Assembly: GCA_023079485.1 (NCBI GenBank)
Contig: CM041086.1
Span: 13,896,401-13,960,400 of the forward strand
DNA from: Archilochus colubris
Lineage: Eukaryota > Chordata > Aves > Apodiformes > Trochilidae
DNA: 64,000 nucleotides
Direction of reading: 5' to 3'
Part shown: piece by piece, positions 46,024-58,159 of the stretch
How positions within the stretch are numbered: the stretch's first letter is position 1
How the letters are laid out: each line of letters begins with the position of its first letter
Translations under genes and position numbers: made by a program
The notes under the pieces: generated by a model
What the model was told of the DNA's origin: nothing
Databases searched by the model: none
What the model saw: only the letters and a program-made list of their open reading frames with translations

Positions 46024-46400
46024 CACAGAATCACAGAATGTTTAGGTTGGAAGAGACCTCCAAGATCATCCAGTGCAACCTTTGATTAACACCTTTGATT
46101 AACTAAACCTCCCCTGGAGCAGCTTCCATCCATTCCGTCTGGTCCTATCACAGTCACTAAGGAGAAGGGGCTGTTTCCTCCTCACTCCAACCTCCTTTCA
46201 GGAAGTTGTAGGGAGCCCTAAGGTCTCCCCTGAGCCTCCTCTTCTCCAGACCAAACTCCCCCAGTTTCCTCAACCCTTCCTCATGGGATTTGTCCTCCAG
46301 GCCCTTGATAAGCTTTGTTTCCCTTCTCTGGACACTCTCCAGAACTTCCCTGTCCCTCCTATAGTGGGGTGCCCAGAACTGAACATGGCAGCAGCAGGTC
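46024..46400 (-). mobile_element. CR1 LINE 3' fragment (antisense)
   Basis: CACAGAATCACAGAATGTTT, GGTTGGAAGAGACCTCCAAG, then GGTCTCCCCTGAGCCTCCTC and GTGCCCAGAACTGAACA. Diverged CR1 tail in reverse with an internal deletion relative to the 26-kb copy. Confidence 0.88.
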
Positions 46401-49400
46401 CAAGGGACAGCTCACTAATGAAGGATGGAGAGTTATCCCATCACTGTAGGGTTACTGAAAAGAACTTGATATCTTTTTAATGAGATTGCAAATTAGATTG
46501 CTAAAGATAATAATGCTGTTGTAATTTTCAGAGATATTTGATTCTTCAACTCTATTGATTAAGGAATTACAGCTCTATAAAATTAATATAGTACGTACTG
46601 AGTGGATTTCAAGCCAGTGGGTTCACAAACATCACAACACAGATGCAAAATGCTCAAGCTTGTGTCATCCCCTCCCCATCCCCCCAGCTCTGGTGGGGCT
46701 CATGTCTTGCTCTTTCACAGTTTAACACATCTGTCATTGGTTTGTGGGTGAAAATGGAACATCCAGAAATAACAGTAAACCAGAAGAAAGGTGAAGAATG
46801 ATGTAGGAAGTCACCATGGCTGAGGCTTTGGGGTTTGTATCTTGGCCCGAACAAGATACAGACACAAACAAGTGTTTGGTTTTTTGAGTAAGATTGACCA
46901 TCAAGCCCCTGAAGGGATTTCTGCCCAGACAAGCTGGAAGCCAGGGAAGGACTGTGAGATTACACTGACTTAAAGCTCCTCTTCTGTTTCTATATCCTAA
47001 AGGTATAGGAATTATTTTGGTGGGATGAAGGGGCCTGATTGCAGCGCTGAGAAGGAGACAATGTTGTTTGTGTGCTGGATGACAAGACACTATTTCTGAA
47101 ATGTGTTCACTTCTGGTTTTAAGACAACCTTGCTGCTGTGAAGACCCTGAGAGGGGGTGGGAGAGCTCAGGGTGCTGGGGCAGGAGCTGTGGGGCAACTG
47201 CTGGTGCCCAAATGGCACAGTGGGTACCCTGCACCCAGCCATGCCAAACTCCTCATTTGGGATGGGATGCCAAAACCCCCCCAGAGATGCCCTGAAGAGA
47301 CATATGGACAAGCAGCATTGGTAAAGGTGTCTGAGGGAGAGAGAGATCCTGCCACAGGGAGCTGAAGGAGGGACAATACAGGGCAAAGAGTGGCCCAAGG
47401 CTGGGGGGAAGCAGTGACCCTGTTGGGGGGTGTTCCAGGCCTTTCTGACCTGATAATTTTTAAACTGCACTGTGTGTTTCAAATAACCCTCAGTGCTGGT
47501 GGATTAGGTGTGTGGCAGCTCAGCCCAGATGAGCTTTGTCTCTCTCAAGCCCGGTGCTGGAGTGTGATGCTCACTCCCAGCTCCTGCCTGGGGCTTTGTG
47601 TGCCCTGCACACACCTCTGAACACAGGGGAAAGAAGAAGGATCCAGGCTGTACATCTTGCATTACTCTTTTGTTCTTTTGTAGTTGTTTGGTGGGAGCCA
47701 GCTGCAGGCACCAAGTGTTAGAAATATTTAAAAATCATCCCCTTTGCTCAGGGGAAAGGTGGCCCAGCAAACAACTGCCACGCTCCCTGTGAGATCAACA
47801 ACACCCCAAAGGAAGAGAAATTGTCCTTTATTATTCTGATAAATTAACCTGGTACAGGGAGGAAGAGAGCAGCATCGTGGAAAATAAATGCATGCCCTGA
47901 AGAAAAGCTTGTCAGCCATGGAAATGGAAGTGTCTTTCCTTTTATCCATAACTAACAATCTTGAAAGTTAGGCTGGGAGACCAAAGTGACTCCTGAGGTT
48001 TATCAGGGCTACGTGGAGGCAGAAACTCACTTCTCTCTTTGAAAAGCAATTACACTATCACACAGAGACAAGCAGTTTCCCTGCTGTGCTGCTGGATTAG
48101 AAAGCTTGAATATCTTCCTCCTCGTAGTTTAAGAGGGCCCTGATTCAGCAAAGTGCTTTACAAACATGGTTCTGTTTCAGAGTCATTCAAGGGAGCTCAG
48201 CTTCAGCCTTGCAAAATCAGGATCCTGCAGAAAGTTAAAATGAAACTGCATCAGATTTCTGCCTTTTATTGAAGAGAGCAAAATATAACTTTTCATGATA
48301 AGGAACAAAAAAAGCAGCATCTTGGAGCAGCTGTTCTGGAGAGGCAGCCCTGGGTTTTTCTTCTGCCTACATGGAACAAGCTGCACACTACCAAGAATTG
48401 CTTTGCCTTTCTTTCTGTAAATGGCATGGTTAAACCATTCCATATAAAATAGGATCCAAATCCAGGCTGGCTCTGTTGGGATTTTCAAAGGAAAATATTC
48501 AGTTTGCCACTGTGGAGAGACTCATGCTGGGACTTGTGCCCAGGTGTCTCTTTTTTCTTTTGGGAATGTGGTGCAGCATCCCCCAAACATCCTCTGCCTG
48601 GGCTGGGGTAGCAGCAGCTCTGCAGCAGGGACCTGGGACAGGTTCTTATGGTCAAAGGAAAGCTTTGCTTCCTGCATCAGTGCTTGCAGGAGCTCCTGCA
48701 CTCCAGTTAATTACCTGGTTTTGCTAGGAAAGCATAAAGTCTCATTCCAGAGACACCTGTCATCTCTTTCATAATTTAATGTTTTAATCAGAAAAAGAAT
48801 TTCAGAGTTTTTTTGCTTGAAAAGTCAAATTTCCTAGCTTAAACTATCAGAAAATGCTTGGAAAATAATTTATGTCACATTTAGGATTTGATGGCATGCC
48901 ATGGGACATGGGAACCTGCATTTATGGATACAAAAGCTGCCATTGTAGGGGATTTTTGAAGTTGTGCTGGGGTCATTCTGGAAGCTCTTCAGGCAGAGCA
49001 AGGTGCCTGGATCTTGCTGTATTTTCATAAGAGAATTAAAGGGAATGAAACATTTCCCCCCCTGAGCTCCAGAACCTGAATCAGAATGAAATGTCAGGAT
49101 CTCTAATTCAACCTTTCCAACTTACATTTATTTTTTTGATAGATGACACAAATACAGAAATAGTCCCTTACAGTCACTGGGTCTGTGCAAGCCATGAAAT
49201 ATTACCAAACAGAAAGAAGAGAATTCTGCAGGTTCAAAACCCAGTTCAAAAGCTGAACTGTCTCCAGTATCAATGCTTTGCTTCTTTCCCATCCCTATGG
49301 GTAAATATGATTTTTTTTTTAACCTTTAATCTGTAGCACTGACTGAAATTATGTAAATCTGGCACCATGAGGAAGTCTTTAAATTATGAAAGGCCCTCTC

Positions 49401-52330
49401 CCATTCTGGAAAATTGCTTTACAGCCAGGCCATAATCACAATGACAGACATTCTTGATTGAGTTTTGTCTCTCTGCTAAGCTATGGAGTCATTTGCAGAG
49501 CTGTGTGAAACTGGGGATGCACTGAAAAATCACCCTTTTAATACTGATCGTGGAGATTCCCCTGTGTGTTTTAGGAGTGTTTTAGGATTAGAGTCTTAGG
49601 AAGCTTCTTATTACAACTGTGATTTATTTTTTTAGTGTTTTTTTCACCATGAAGTAATATTAGAGATTAAGGAGCATACATTTCAGGTGATTGTGAAAAA
49701 CTGAAGATTAAGGCAAGGTACTGAGAATGTGAGTGCCTGAGAGAAGGTAAAGATGACTCATTTCTCTAATCCATGGGGTGAACACTTAACTGAAAAGGTG
49801 AACAGATGAGCAGCAGAGCACCAGGGGTGTTTTATGGTTAGATCCTGAAAACGTAATATCAGACACTCAGGGGAATTCTGCGTGGACTCTCTTATTATGA
49901 GTACAATTTGCTGTACATGAGAAAAACCAATGACTAGGGGATGAGTGGCCTTTCAAGGCAGGATGAGGAGAACAACACTTTCCAGACAGGGTCTGATTCA
50001 CAAATATTTGTACCAAAGGAGTGAGGGAGGCCAATTGTGCCTTTTCTGGTGAGGCTGAGACCAGGAGAAGTATGGCAAAGCAGGGAATCGTTGGAGTCCA
50101 CAGGAACGGATGGGCTGTGGGTCCTGGAGCAGTGTGTGATGTTAAACCCACCCCTTGCAGCAATGGAAGGGTTTTTCTCACCTTGGTTTTGCACAAGGGA
50201 TGTCTGCAGGCTGCCAGAGCCTTGTGAGGCTTTTGTCGTCCCATGCAGCCCTGGAGGGTTCATGTTGAAGTGGAGATAACAGCTCTTGTTATCTACAAGG
50301 TTCCTCTCAGATATCAGTATGATTAAGCACAGGCATCTGTAAAATGTGCCCTAGCACCTTTTCTTATTATTGGTGACAACGAGGAGAGCAGTGAGTCAAA
50401 GTGAAAAAAATCAAAATACCAGGTGAGACAGCAGCTCCCCAATCACTGAACCTTGGTTCTCCCTTCCAGGGCTGTTTCCCACTCCAAAGGAGGGGTCTGT
50501 CCAACAGCCAGATAGTCCCAGATGGGTCCAAGGGGCTGTGGGTGCTCCTTGTCTAATTGCAAGTGCAGGAGTTGACACCTGGGACAGGGTGTCCCATGTC
50601 ATGGGGTATGGGACAACCCAGGCATGGGAAGGTCAGGGTGGGGATGGGGCCACTGGAGGCAGCTCTGTCCTCCTTGGGCAGACACAGTTTGGTTTTGACC
50701 TCTCACTTGGGGAAGAGCAGACAAAATGAAATAGAGAGCACCTTGACACATTGATTTTTATGCCCAAAGTCTGTGTCCTCAGGCTGGCTGCCCTCATCTG
50801 CACCCAATTACGTGCCCAGTGAGATGGTGACTAATGGAAGATCTGATCATATTTCTGTGGAAAACAATGCCCAGCCTTCCCTAATGCAGAAGTAAGTTTT
50901 GGCAAGGAAAATGCTTTTGGTGAACTAGCAGAGGTGGTGGGAGGATAAAAACCAGATTTTCTTAAAGGTCCTTTGCAGTGATCAGCTTGTGAGCATAGCC
51001 ATCAGGACTTGGTTTTTGAACCAATCTGAATGGAAAATTCTGACCTTTGCTGAAGAGGGTTATCTGATTCAGTGGGAGGTGGCAGAGTGCTCTCTGGAGG
51101 GCTTGAGCCCAGAGAGAGGTTGGTTTTTTAGGTCTCTCTCTTTAGTGTTGACTCATTTAAAGAGGGTGGTGTCACTGAGAGGGAGGATATCCAGAGATTA
51201 TTGCCTTGGGCCCTTCAGAAAAATGGCCACGGTTTGCATTAGGGGCAACCTCCCTGACATGGTGCATCCCTGCAATTAATTGTCTTGACACATGATTAGT
51301 ACCTGGGGGCAAGGACAGCTCGTTCTGTTGGTTGGGCAGGGATGTGTTATTAATTGTATAAACTGGCTCCTAGTCAAAGGACAAAAACCAGTGGCTGCTG
51401 TTACTGTCACTGTGGAAGTGGCATTTGAAAGAGCACAGGAGATTTGTGGCAGAGCATCACTACTCTGCCATCACGGTGGTATTAAGGTGCTTTAATTACA
51501 AGTTTTAAGAAATCAGTCTTTCAACCTGATTCCTCTGCAATACCAAGTCACTTGGTATCTCTCATGCCCCCTCCCATTTGCTCCTGCTTCTTTTCAGGCT
51601 CTGCACAGACACAGCACTGGCAGCCTCAGCAGCACAGGTAGCTTTGCCCTGGCTAGCAGGGAACTTTTGTACTTAAAAACATGAGCTGGCTGACCTTGAC
51701 TCATGTTGGAAAGATTTGATGTCATGTGTTGAGATTTAGTTCCATTTGCTAGGAAAGAAGTTCATGTAAGATGTTGCAAGACTAGTGGAATGGAAGTAAA
51801 AGGTAAAAAAAAAAAAAAAAAAAAAGCAGAAATAATAATGCTCATTATTGTCTCATTTATTCTTCCTGCATTCCATGTAGTTGAAGCAATTTTATAGCTT
51901 TTGTTACACTGTGCAGGATCTCTCCTTAGTATTAATTACCAGGCAATATAATACATCTTTCACTGAAATGGATCTTAAAGTATTTCAGTGCTGATGACAG
52001 GCTGCACATACCAACAAGGATGCTGTGGAGAGCACACCCAGACATACAGGAGGCAGCCACAGATGGGCAGGAGTGATGGCACCTCAAAGGTGATCACAGA
52101 ACCAACAGAATACTGAATTTGTCCAGGGCAAGCTTCCAGGTGGAAACCAAAGGAAAGTCAGAAGCCCCAAGGTGGGAGGAATATATCAGTTATGATGCAT
52201 GATAAAGATGGGGGCAAATATTCAGTTCTTTTCCAAGCAGATGTTAATAGTTGTGTCTATTAGGACTCTGCTAACCATTTCCATGCACTGCATTGTATTA
52301 ATGTTCATTCTCTTTTTGTTTCCAGGCTGT
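46401..52330. other. Intergenic, nothing recognised
   Basis: Roughly 6 kb with only homopolymer tracts (A21 at 51805-51825). Open frames of up to about 165 codons lack family features and overlap one another on opposite strands. Confidence 0.5.
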
Positions 52331-52465
52331 GATGAGAGCAGTTGATGCCCATTTTGTTAAATCCTGTGGGAATCAGCTGATGGGCTCATTTCTAAACCCC
52401 TCAATTTGGCTGGCGGGGGCAGTGGATCCCCAGTGGTGCCCAACGTGGGGAGAACAGTCCTGCCC
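52331..52465 (+). mobile_element. Possible ERV relic with Lys-type primer binding site
   Basis: TGGTGCCCAACGTGGGGA at 52434-52451 differs at two positions from the retroviral site complementary to tRNA-Lys(1,2). It follows a G-rich segment ending CCCCAG. No partner LTR, gag or pol is visible, so this would be a decayed fragment. Element limits are unknown. Confidence 0.4.
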
Positions 52466-54929
52466 TTGCAGGAGCACAGGGACTCAGGTCACCCATCCTG
52501 CCCTCAGAGATGTGCTGGGATGGCTCCTGCAGCCTCCTGACACACGGGCTGCCAAAATTTCTCAACAACTCTCATTACATTAGGAGCAGATATTGTACAG
52601 ATCAACTTTTTAAAGTGACACCTAAAGGGAAATGCAGGGCAGGTTACATGCAGTTATTAAATGCCTCAGGCTCCAGCAGTCTTCTCTCCTGATTCATCTT
52701 TTGCTCTGATTCATTGAGCAGTAAACGGGAATATAATAGTGGCTGGTATTAGGTTATATCCCCCTTGCTAATAAGACTCTAATTTTTCTTCTTCATTTTT
52801 ATTTCCAGCGTTTTTCATTGTTGTAACAAAGAACAAAATGTACAGGAGAAAAAGCACTGACTGAATGTTGGTTTTTTGGCTCAAGCATTTCTGTGAGACC
52901 AGTGGGCTTCACTGAGAGCATTGAGATATCTGAAGTTCTAAAAGAAAAGCTCCTCAATCTAAAGACTGTCTTGATTTTGTTGGGATGTCAAATTGAACTT
53001 GTGAAGTTTAAGCACATTCAAGAGTAGCAGACCACTGACAAGGGCCTTAGAAAGCAGCAGGAAAATAAGGTAAGCCAGCTATAGAAAGAAAACAGCCAAA
53101 TCATAAAAAATATAGAACACTGTACTCACTCCCCAGCTGAGAAAAATGAGAACAACCCAGTTTTGGTCTAGCTGAAAGCAAGGCTCAGTGCATTAAGAGT
53201 TCTTTGCCATCTTCTGCAGAACGTGCTAAGAGCTTGTGACACTCTGGTTTGTTTCCACAGGGCCACTTTGTTCTTTCAGCTGATAATCTTTGCCCTTGTG
53301 TCAAACCTCCTAACAGAATTAAAAAATAAACGAATGGAAACCACACCATGTGAAGGCCAAGGTGTGAGGTCAGTCAGAGGACACGATGGGGAACGGTCAA
53401 GCAAACATTGTGCACATCCAAAAAGCTGCCTGGCCCTGCAGGCAGGTGGGATGTTGTATCTTGATGAATGAAGTCAGCTAGTTGCCCTGAATTCTCTTAA
53501 TTTCTGGTTTCTGCTCTCCATTACCCCTGTGGTAATGGTGCAAGGAGAGAAGTGACCCAAAAGCTCGCGCTACCAGGAATCCCCTGTATGTCATTACTTG
53601 TCATGTATTTTCTTATTGTTAATACTTAATTTGCATACTAATATTTATTATTGCTCTTGCCCTCAAGAAGAATTTCAAGGCTCTGGAGGTCAAAAGGAAT
53701 GCTGACAAACTCCTCATTTCACCCTGCTGCATGATCATGAAGGTAGAGGTGAGCTATGGGAGTGAATTTAAACCACAACTGACATTAAAATACAAAGATG
53801 GCCCTGAGAACGGGCAGGTTTCCCCATGTCAGAATCTCCTGTGGTGTCTCTGGGTCTAGATGACTTCCTCTGTTATTAGTTTTTGTTGTAGGCTGTAATT
53901 TGTGAATAATTTCCTAGGTAAAGCAAAGGTTGAACTTATGAAGCAAATGTACATGACATCACCTTTATGTCTCTTAGTCACTGTCAGGCTTCACTGGATG
54001 CTCTGCACCTTGACATTAAGTAAAGCAATAAAGAAATGAAATGTACTAATGTAACCTTTATAAAAAATAGTTAAAGTGATAGTTTAATTTTTAATCTCCC
54101 TCTGTGGTGATAAAATAAGTTCAATAAACTTCGGCAGTAAATTAAATTCAGAAGGAACTCAATTTAAATAACATTATAGTTATTATGTCCTAAACTGCTG
54201 GTTCAAGGAAAAAAAAAAAATCACTTTAAGGGCAGAGCTGTTGACCTTTCCTATTTTTGGATAATAATTGGGCCACTATTCAATTTTTGGTAGTTGATCT
54301 GGAACCTTAGGTCCTCTCTTCTCACATATTTTGCAGAGACAATCAAGATGATGTAGTAGATGATGCTGCTCATCTCTCAGCAGCCAGAACAGACAAATCC
54401 TATAGTATTCAAGATGCAGCTTTGTGTTTAACTTCATCTTCATAGAAGACGTGTGCAGAAAAAGGATCTAAAGACTATTTGAGGAGAAGATGAAGAAATG
54501 AAACAGACGAATGGTTTCATCAAGATTATAAAGTTGTTTGATAGCTGAAATAATTTCTTGGTCATCATATAAAATGCTGTGTTTTGCTGGTGAACATTAC
54601 AGATCAGGCTGTAAGAGCAGGTTCAGCTTGTGACTGTAGTGCTTATTGCAAACTGAAAATGCAATGGACTCCTGTATAGAAATGGGTGTTGGGAAGCAGT
54701 GCTGTGTCATCACTGACACCTGGATATGAAATATGGGTTATTTAGAAATGGATATAAGTGCTGTACCTTATGTGGATGGCTCTTCAGCTATTTCACAAGC
54801 ACATAATTCTCAGAACTCCTTTATCCAAAGCATGTTCACTTTATAGTCCATGGTGATGCAGCAGCCCTCACCCACTGGCCTGGATGCAGTTTGTGTCTCT
54901 GTTTGGGCCAACTTCACAAAACAAGATCA
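52466..54929. other. Intergenic, nothing recognised
   Basis: AT-richer DNA without a recognisable gene or repeat. Confidence 0.5.
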
Positions 54930-55010
54930 GGAAGGTTTAGTGGGCAAGGTGCTGTTGACTTGATGTCTTTAGAGGTCTTTTTCTGCTTTAATGATTCTGT
55001 GCTTCTATAT
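54930..55010 (+). mobile_element. CR1 LINE 3' tail remnant (sense)
   Basis: GACTTGATGTCTTTAGAGG, TCTTTTTCTGC and AATGATTCTGTGCTTCTAT resemble an old CR1 terminus. Short and diverged. Confidence 0.6.
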
Positions 55011-55387
55011 GCCCAGCATTAGCTTGGTTGGTTGTTTTAATCCATGAGAAGTATTGACTTTCTACCTGCAATTCTTGCAGAATTCTGCAATTTCTTGCAG
55101 AATTAAATCTATCTCCTGTAGAGCCATCCTTTAATTGCCCACGGAGTTTAGACAGGGACCATAAAAGTGCTTTGATAAACAGGGAGGACTGGAGAGAAAA
55201 CAGCAGTGCTTCATCTCTGCTCACCCTCTCCTGCCTCAGCCTGGCTGTGTCCCCATGGAAGGGGACACGGTGCCTGTTCCTGAGGAAGTGCCAGGGAAGC
55301 TCCATACAGTGGGAAAACACACCAATACCTCAGCTCCACGCAGCCCAGGAGCTGTTACTGGAGAACTGATTTGATTTCTTACAGCTG

Positions 55388-56170
55388 TCTGGAGGACTGG
55401 AGAGTTGGACTGATTCCAACGGGATGAGGTTCAACATGGCCAAGTGCAGGGTCCTGCACTTTGGCCACAACAACCCCATGGGGAGCTCCAGGCTGGGCAC
55501 AGAGTGTCAGAAAGGGACCTGGGAGTCTGGATTGACAGGAAGCTGAACAGGAGCCAGCAGTGTGCCCAGGTGGCCAAGAAGGCCAATGGCATCCTGGCCT
55601 GGATCAGGAACAGCGTGGCCAGCAGGTCCAGGGAAGGGATTCTGCCCCTGTACTCAGCCCTGGTGAGGCCACAGCTTGAGTCCTGTGTCCAGTTCTGGGC
55701 CCCTCAGTTTAGGAAGGAGATTGAGGTCCTGGAGCAGGTCCAAAGGAGGGCAACCAGGCTGGTGAAGGGACTCGAGCACAGACCCTATGAGGAGAGGCTG
55801 AGGGAGCTGGGGGTGTTGAGGCTGAAGAAGAGGAGGCTCAGGGGAGACCTTATGGCTCTCTACAACTCCCTGAAAGGAGGTTGGAGCCAGGGGGGGTTGG
55901 TCTCTTTTCCCAGACGACTTTCAACAAGACAAGAGGGCATGGTCTTAAGTTGTGCCAGGGGAGGTTTAGGTTAGATATTAGAAAGAATTTCTTTACCGAG
56001 AGGGCTGCCCAGGGAAGTAGTGGATTCTCCGTGTCTGGAGATATTTAAAAGAGACTGGATGTGGCACTCAGTGCCATGGGCTGGGAACCGCAATGGTGGT
56101 TCAAGGGTTGGACTCGATGATCTCTGAGGTCCCTTCCAACCCAGCCAGTTCTATGATTCTATGATTCTTT
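55388..56170 (+). mobile_element. CR1 LINE 3' end (sense, well preserved)
   Basis: The sense frame from 55444 reads [40 protein letters not shown] and [20 protein letters not shown]: the CR1 ORF2 C-terminus. It is then shifted out of frame around 55950 and later. It ends with GAGGTCCCTTCCAACCC and the ATTCTATG-type terminal repeat at 56148-56168. It is 5'-truncated and not autonomous. Confidence 0.95.
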
Positions 56171-57196
56171 GAAGCTGAAGAGAGTCCAGGGGAAGTGTGG
56201 GAGGTAAATGTTCAGTAAGGGGAAGAGACAGAGTTTGTGATAACATGGAAAATGAGCTGAAGGGAAGGAAACAAATCTTGCCTCTGAGTGGTATAAAGGT
56301 ACATACATATTATATAGCTGTGGTTGCTATTTTCTGGAGAAAGGGTGATATCTACTAACAGGTGATCTGGATTGCAGAGCTAACAGCTCATTATGCTGTT
56401 CCCAATGCTGCTCCAGGCTTGGGTAATTTCACATTTTCTCTATAAAGAAATAAGTTTCTGAATGAGGTTTACTGCATAATATGCAGTGAATGTAATTTAA
56501 AAAGGCTTCAGTAAAACAGCTCTCTGTAGCCCTTAGAGGAAACTGAGAAGATGTCAAAAATTAGTGATCTATCTTCCTAATATTAGATTTCCCCCAGTCA
56601 AGAGTGGAGTCAGTATACAGCATAAACTGAGCACCAAATGTGTCAAAAATATAAATGATGACATTTCTTTTTAGTGGTGGTGCTACAAATATTTTGTCCC
56701 TACATAGTTTTGCCATTAAAGAATGACATTTAAACACATGGAAAGAAATCACAATCTTGTTTCCATCGAAGTTACTTTCATCTTCTTGTAACTTAATGAG
56801 AATCTGGAGATTTTTTTTAAACATTGTTTTGTTTTGTTTTATTTTCTTGCAGGTAAGGGTGTTGAGTACATTCCAGATTCTGACTAGGAAAGGGTTTCAT
56901 GTCTATGATTTTATTATTACTTTCACCTGAGTCAAATTAGGGGCATTTATAAGCTCATACAAAAGAAAGCCATGACTTGGTCAAGACAGGAGTGGGATAA
57001 AAATGTGATCATCCATGAATTTTTTGTCCTCAAATGTGTGGAAATTAAGAGGAACATTTCCACTGTCTCAGTCTGGACATGGTTTGGATAAGGGAAAAGA
57101 GCACATTGTGTTGGGTTTCTTTTCTTTTTTGATCCATGGCTCCTTTTTCTCTTATATGAAATATGCTCTCTAGAATTAGCTCATTTCTTGGGCTTT
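56171..57196. other. Intergenic, nothing recognised
   Basis: AT-rich DNA between the CR1 and the pentanucleotide satellite. Confidence 0.5.
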
Positions 57197-57540
57197 TCTT
57201 TCCTTTCCTTTCCTTTCCTTTCCTTTCCTTTCCTTTCCTTTCCTTTCCTTTCCTTTCCTTTCCTTTCCTTTCCTTTCCTTTCCTTTCCTTTCCTTTCCTT
57301 TCCCTTCCTTTCCTTTCCTTTCCTTTCCTTTCCTTTCCTTTCCCTTCCTTTCCTTTCCTTTCCTTTCCTTTCCTTTCCTTTCCTTTCCTTTCCTTTCCTT
57401 TCCTTTCCTTTCCTTTCCTTTCCTTTCCTTTCCTTTCCTTTCCTTTCCTTTCCTTTCCTTTCCTTTCCTTTCCTTTCCTTTCCTTTCCTTTCCTTTCCTT
57501 TCCTTTCCTTTCCTTTCCTTTCCTTTCCTTTCCTTTCTTT
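57197..57540. repeat. (TTTCC)n pentanucleotide satellite, ~68 units
   Basis: About 340 bp of almost pure TTTCC, with two interruptions (TCCCTTCC at 57301 and 57341, 40 bp apart) and a degraded right edge running to about 57560. One strand is all pyrimidine. The long open frames over it in several phases (KGKER or SFPFL periodic peptides) are translation artefacts of the repeat. Confidence 0.97.
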
Positions 57541-58135
57541 TCTTTTCCTTTTCTTTTTCTCACTCAGCAATTTCTCTGTGATTTTCAGTTAAAGTATGTA
57601 CAGAATATCATGGAGTAAAAAAAATAAGTTTAGATCTCTGCAGTTTTTGTAAAAATTAAAGAATTTTTTAAAATATTATGAAAAAAATTTGGTTCCCAAA
57701 AACTCTGCCAGGATTCTGCTCTCTATTAAAATTGATGGTGTCAAAATATTGCAGGAAGAAAAGTAAAGGGTTTCAACAACATAAAAGGGTGAATATTTTA
57801 TTAAATATATGTGTAAAAACTAATTAAATGAAAAGAAAATCAGAATTTCTTTTTGGCTTATAATTTGCTCTACAGTATTTTGGGGGAGCCCCTTGTATTT
57901 GATGAATTCCTCCCTGAGGTAGGAAAGATTTCTGAAGGGCTGGGGTGTATTCAGAGGGTTGGGGTCTCTTTGGCAGGCAGTCTGGTGCCTGACAATGTTC
58001 CTGAGTGCATTCCTCTGTAAGTAAATCCTTAATGTGTTTTTTGGACAGCTCTGAGCATGCTTATGAATAGTTCATAGGAAAAAGCTTCCATGGAGAATAT
58101 AAAAAGTAATTAAATCTTAATGGTCCAATGTTTAC

Positions 58136-58159
58136 TTTTTTTTTTTTTTTTTTTTTTTT
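58136..58159. repeat. Poly(T) tract
   Basis: Run of 24 T. No retrocopy is recognisable next to it. Confidence 0.9.

Noticed and set aside
45604..46089. 161-codon plus-strand open frame
   Set aside because: Its end runs antisense into a CR1 tail, and nothing in the peptide resembles a known family.
49225..49250. GGTTCAAAACC, a B-box-like motif
   Set aside because: No A box, acceptor stem or cloverleaf around it.
57045..57618. Open frames of 129-172 codons on both strands with KGKER- and SFPFL-type periodic peptides
   Set aside because: They are pure translations of the TTTCC pentanucleotide satellite, open in several frames at once.
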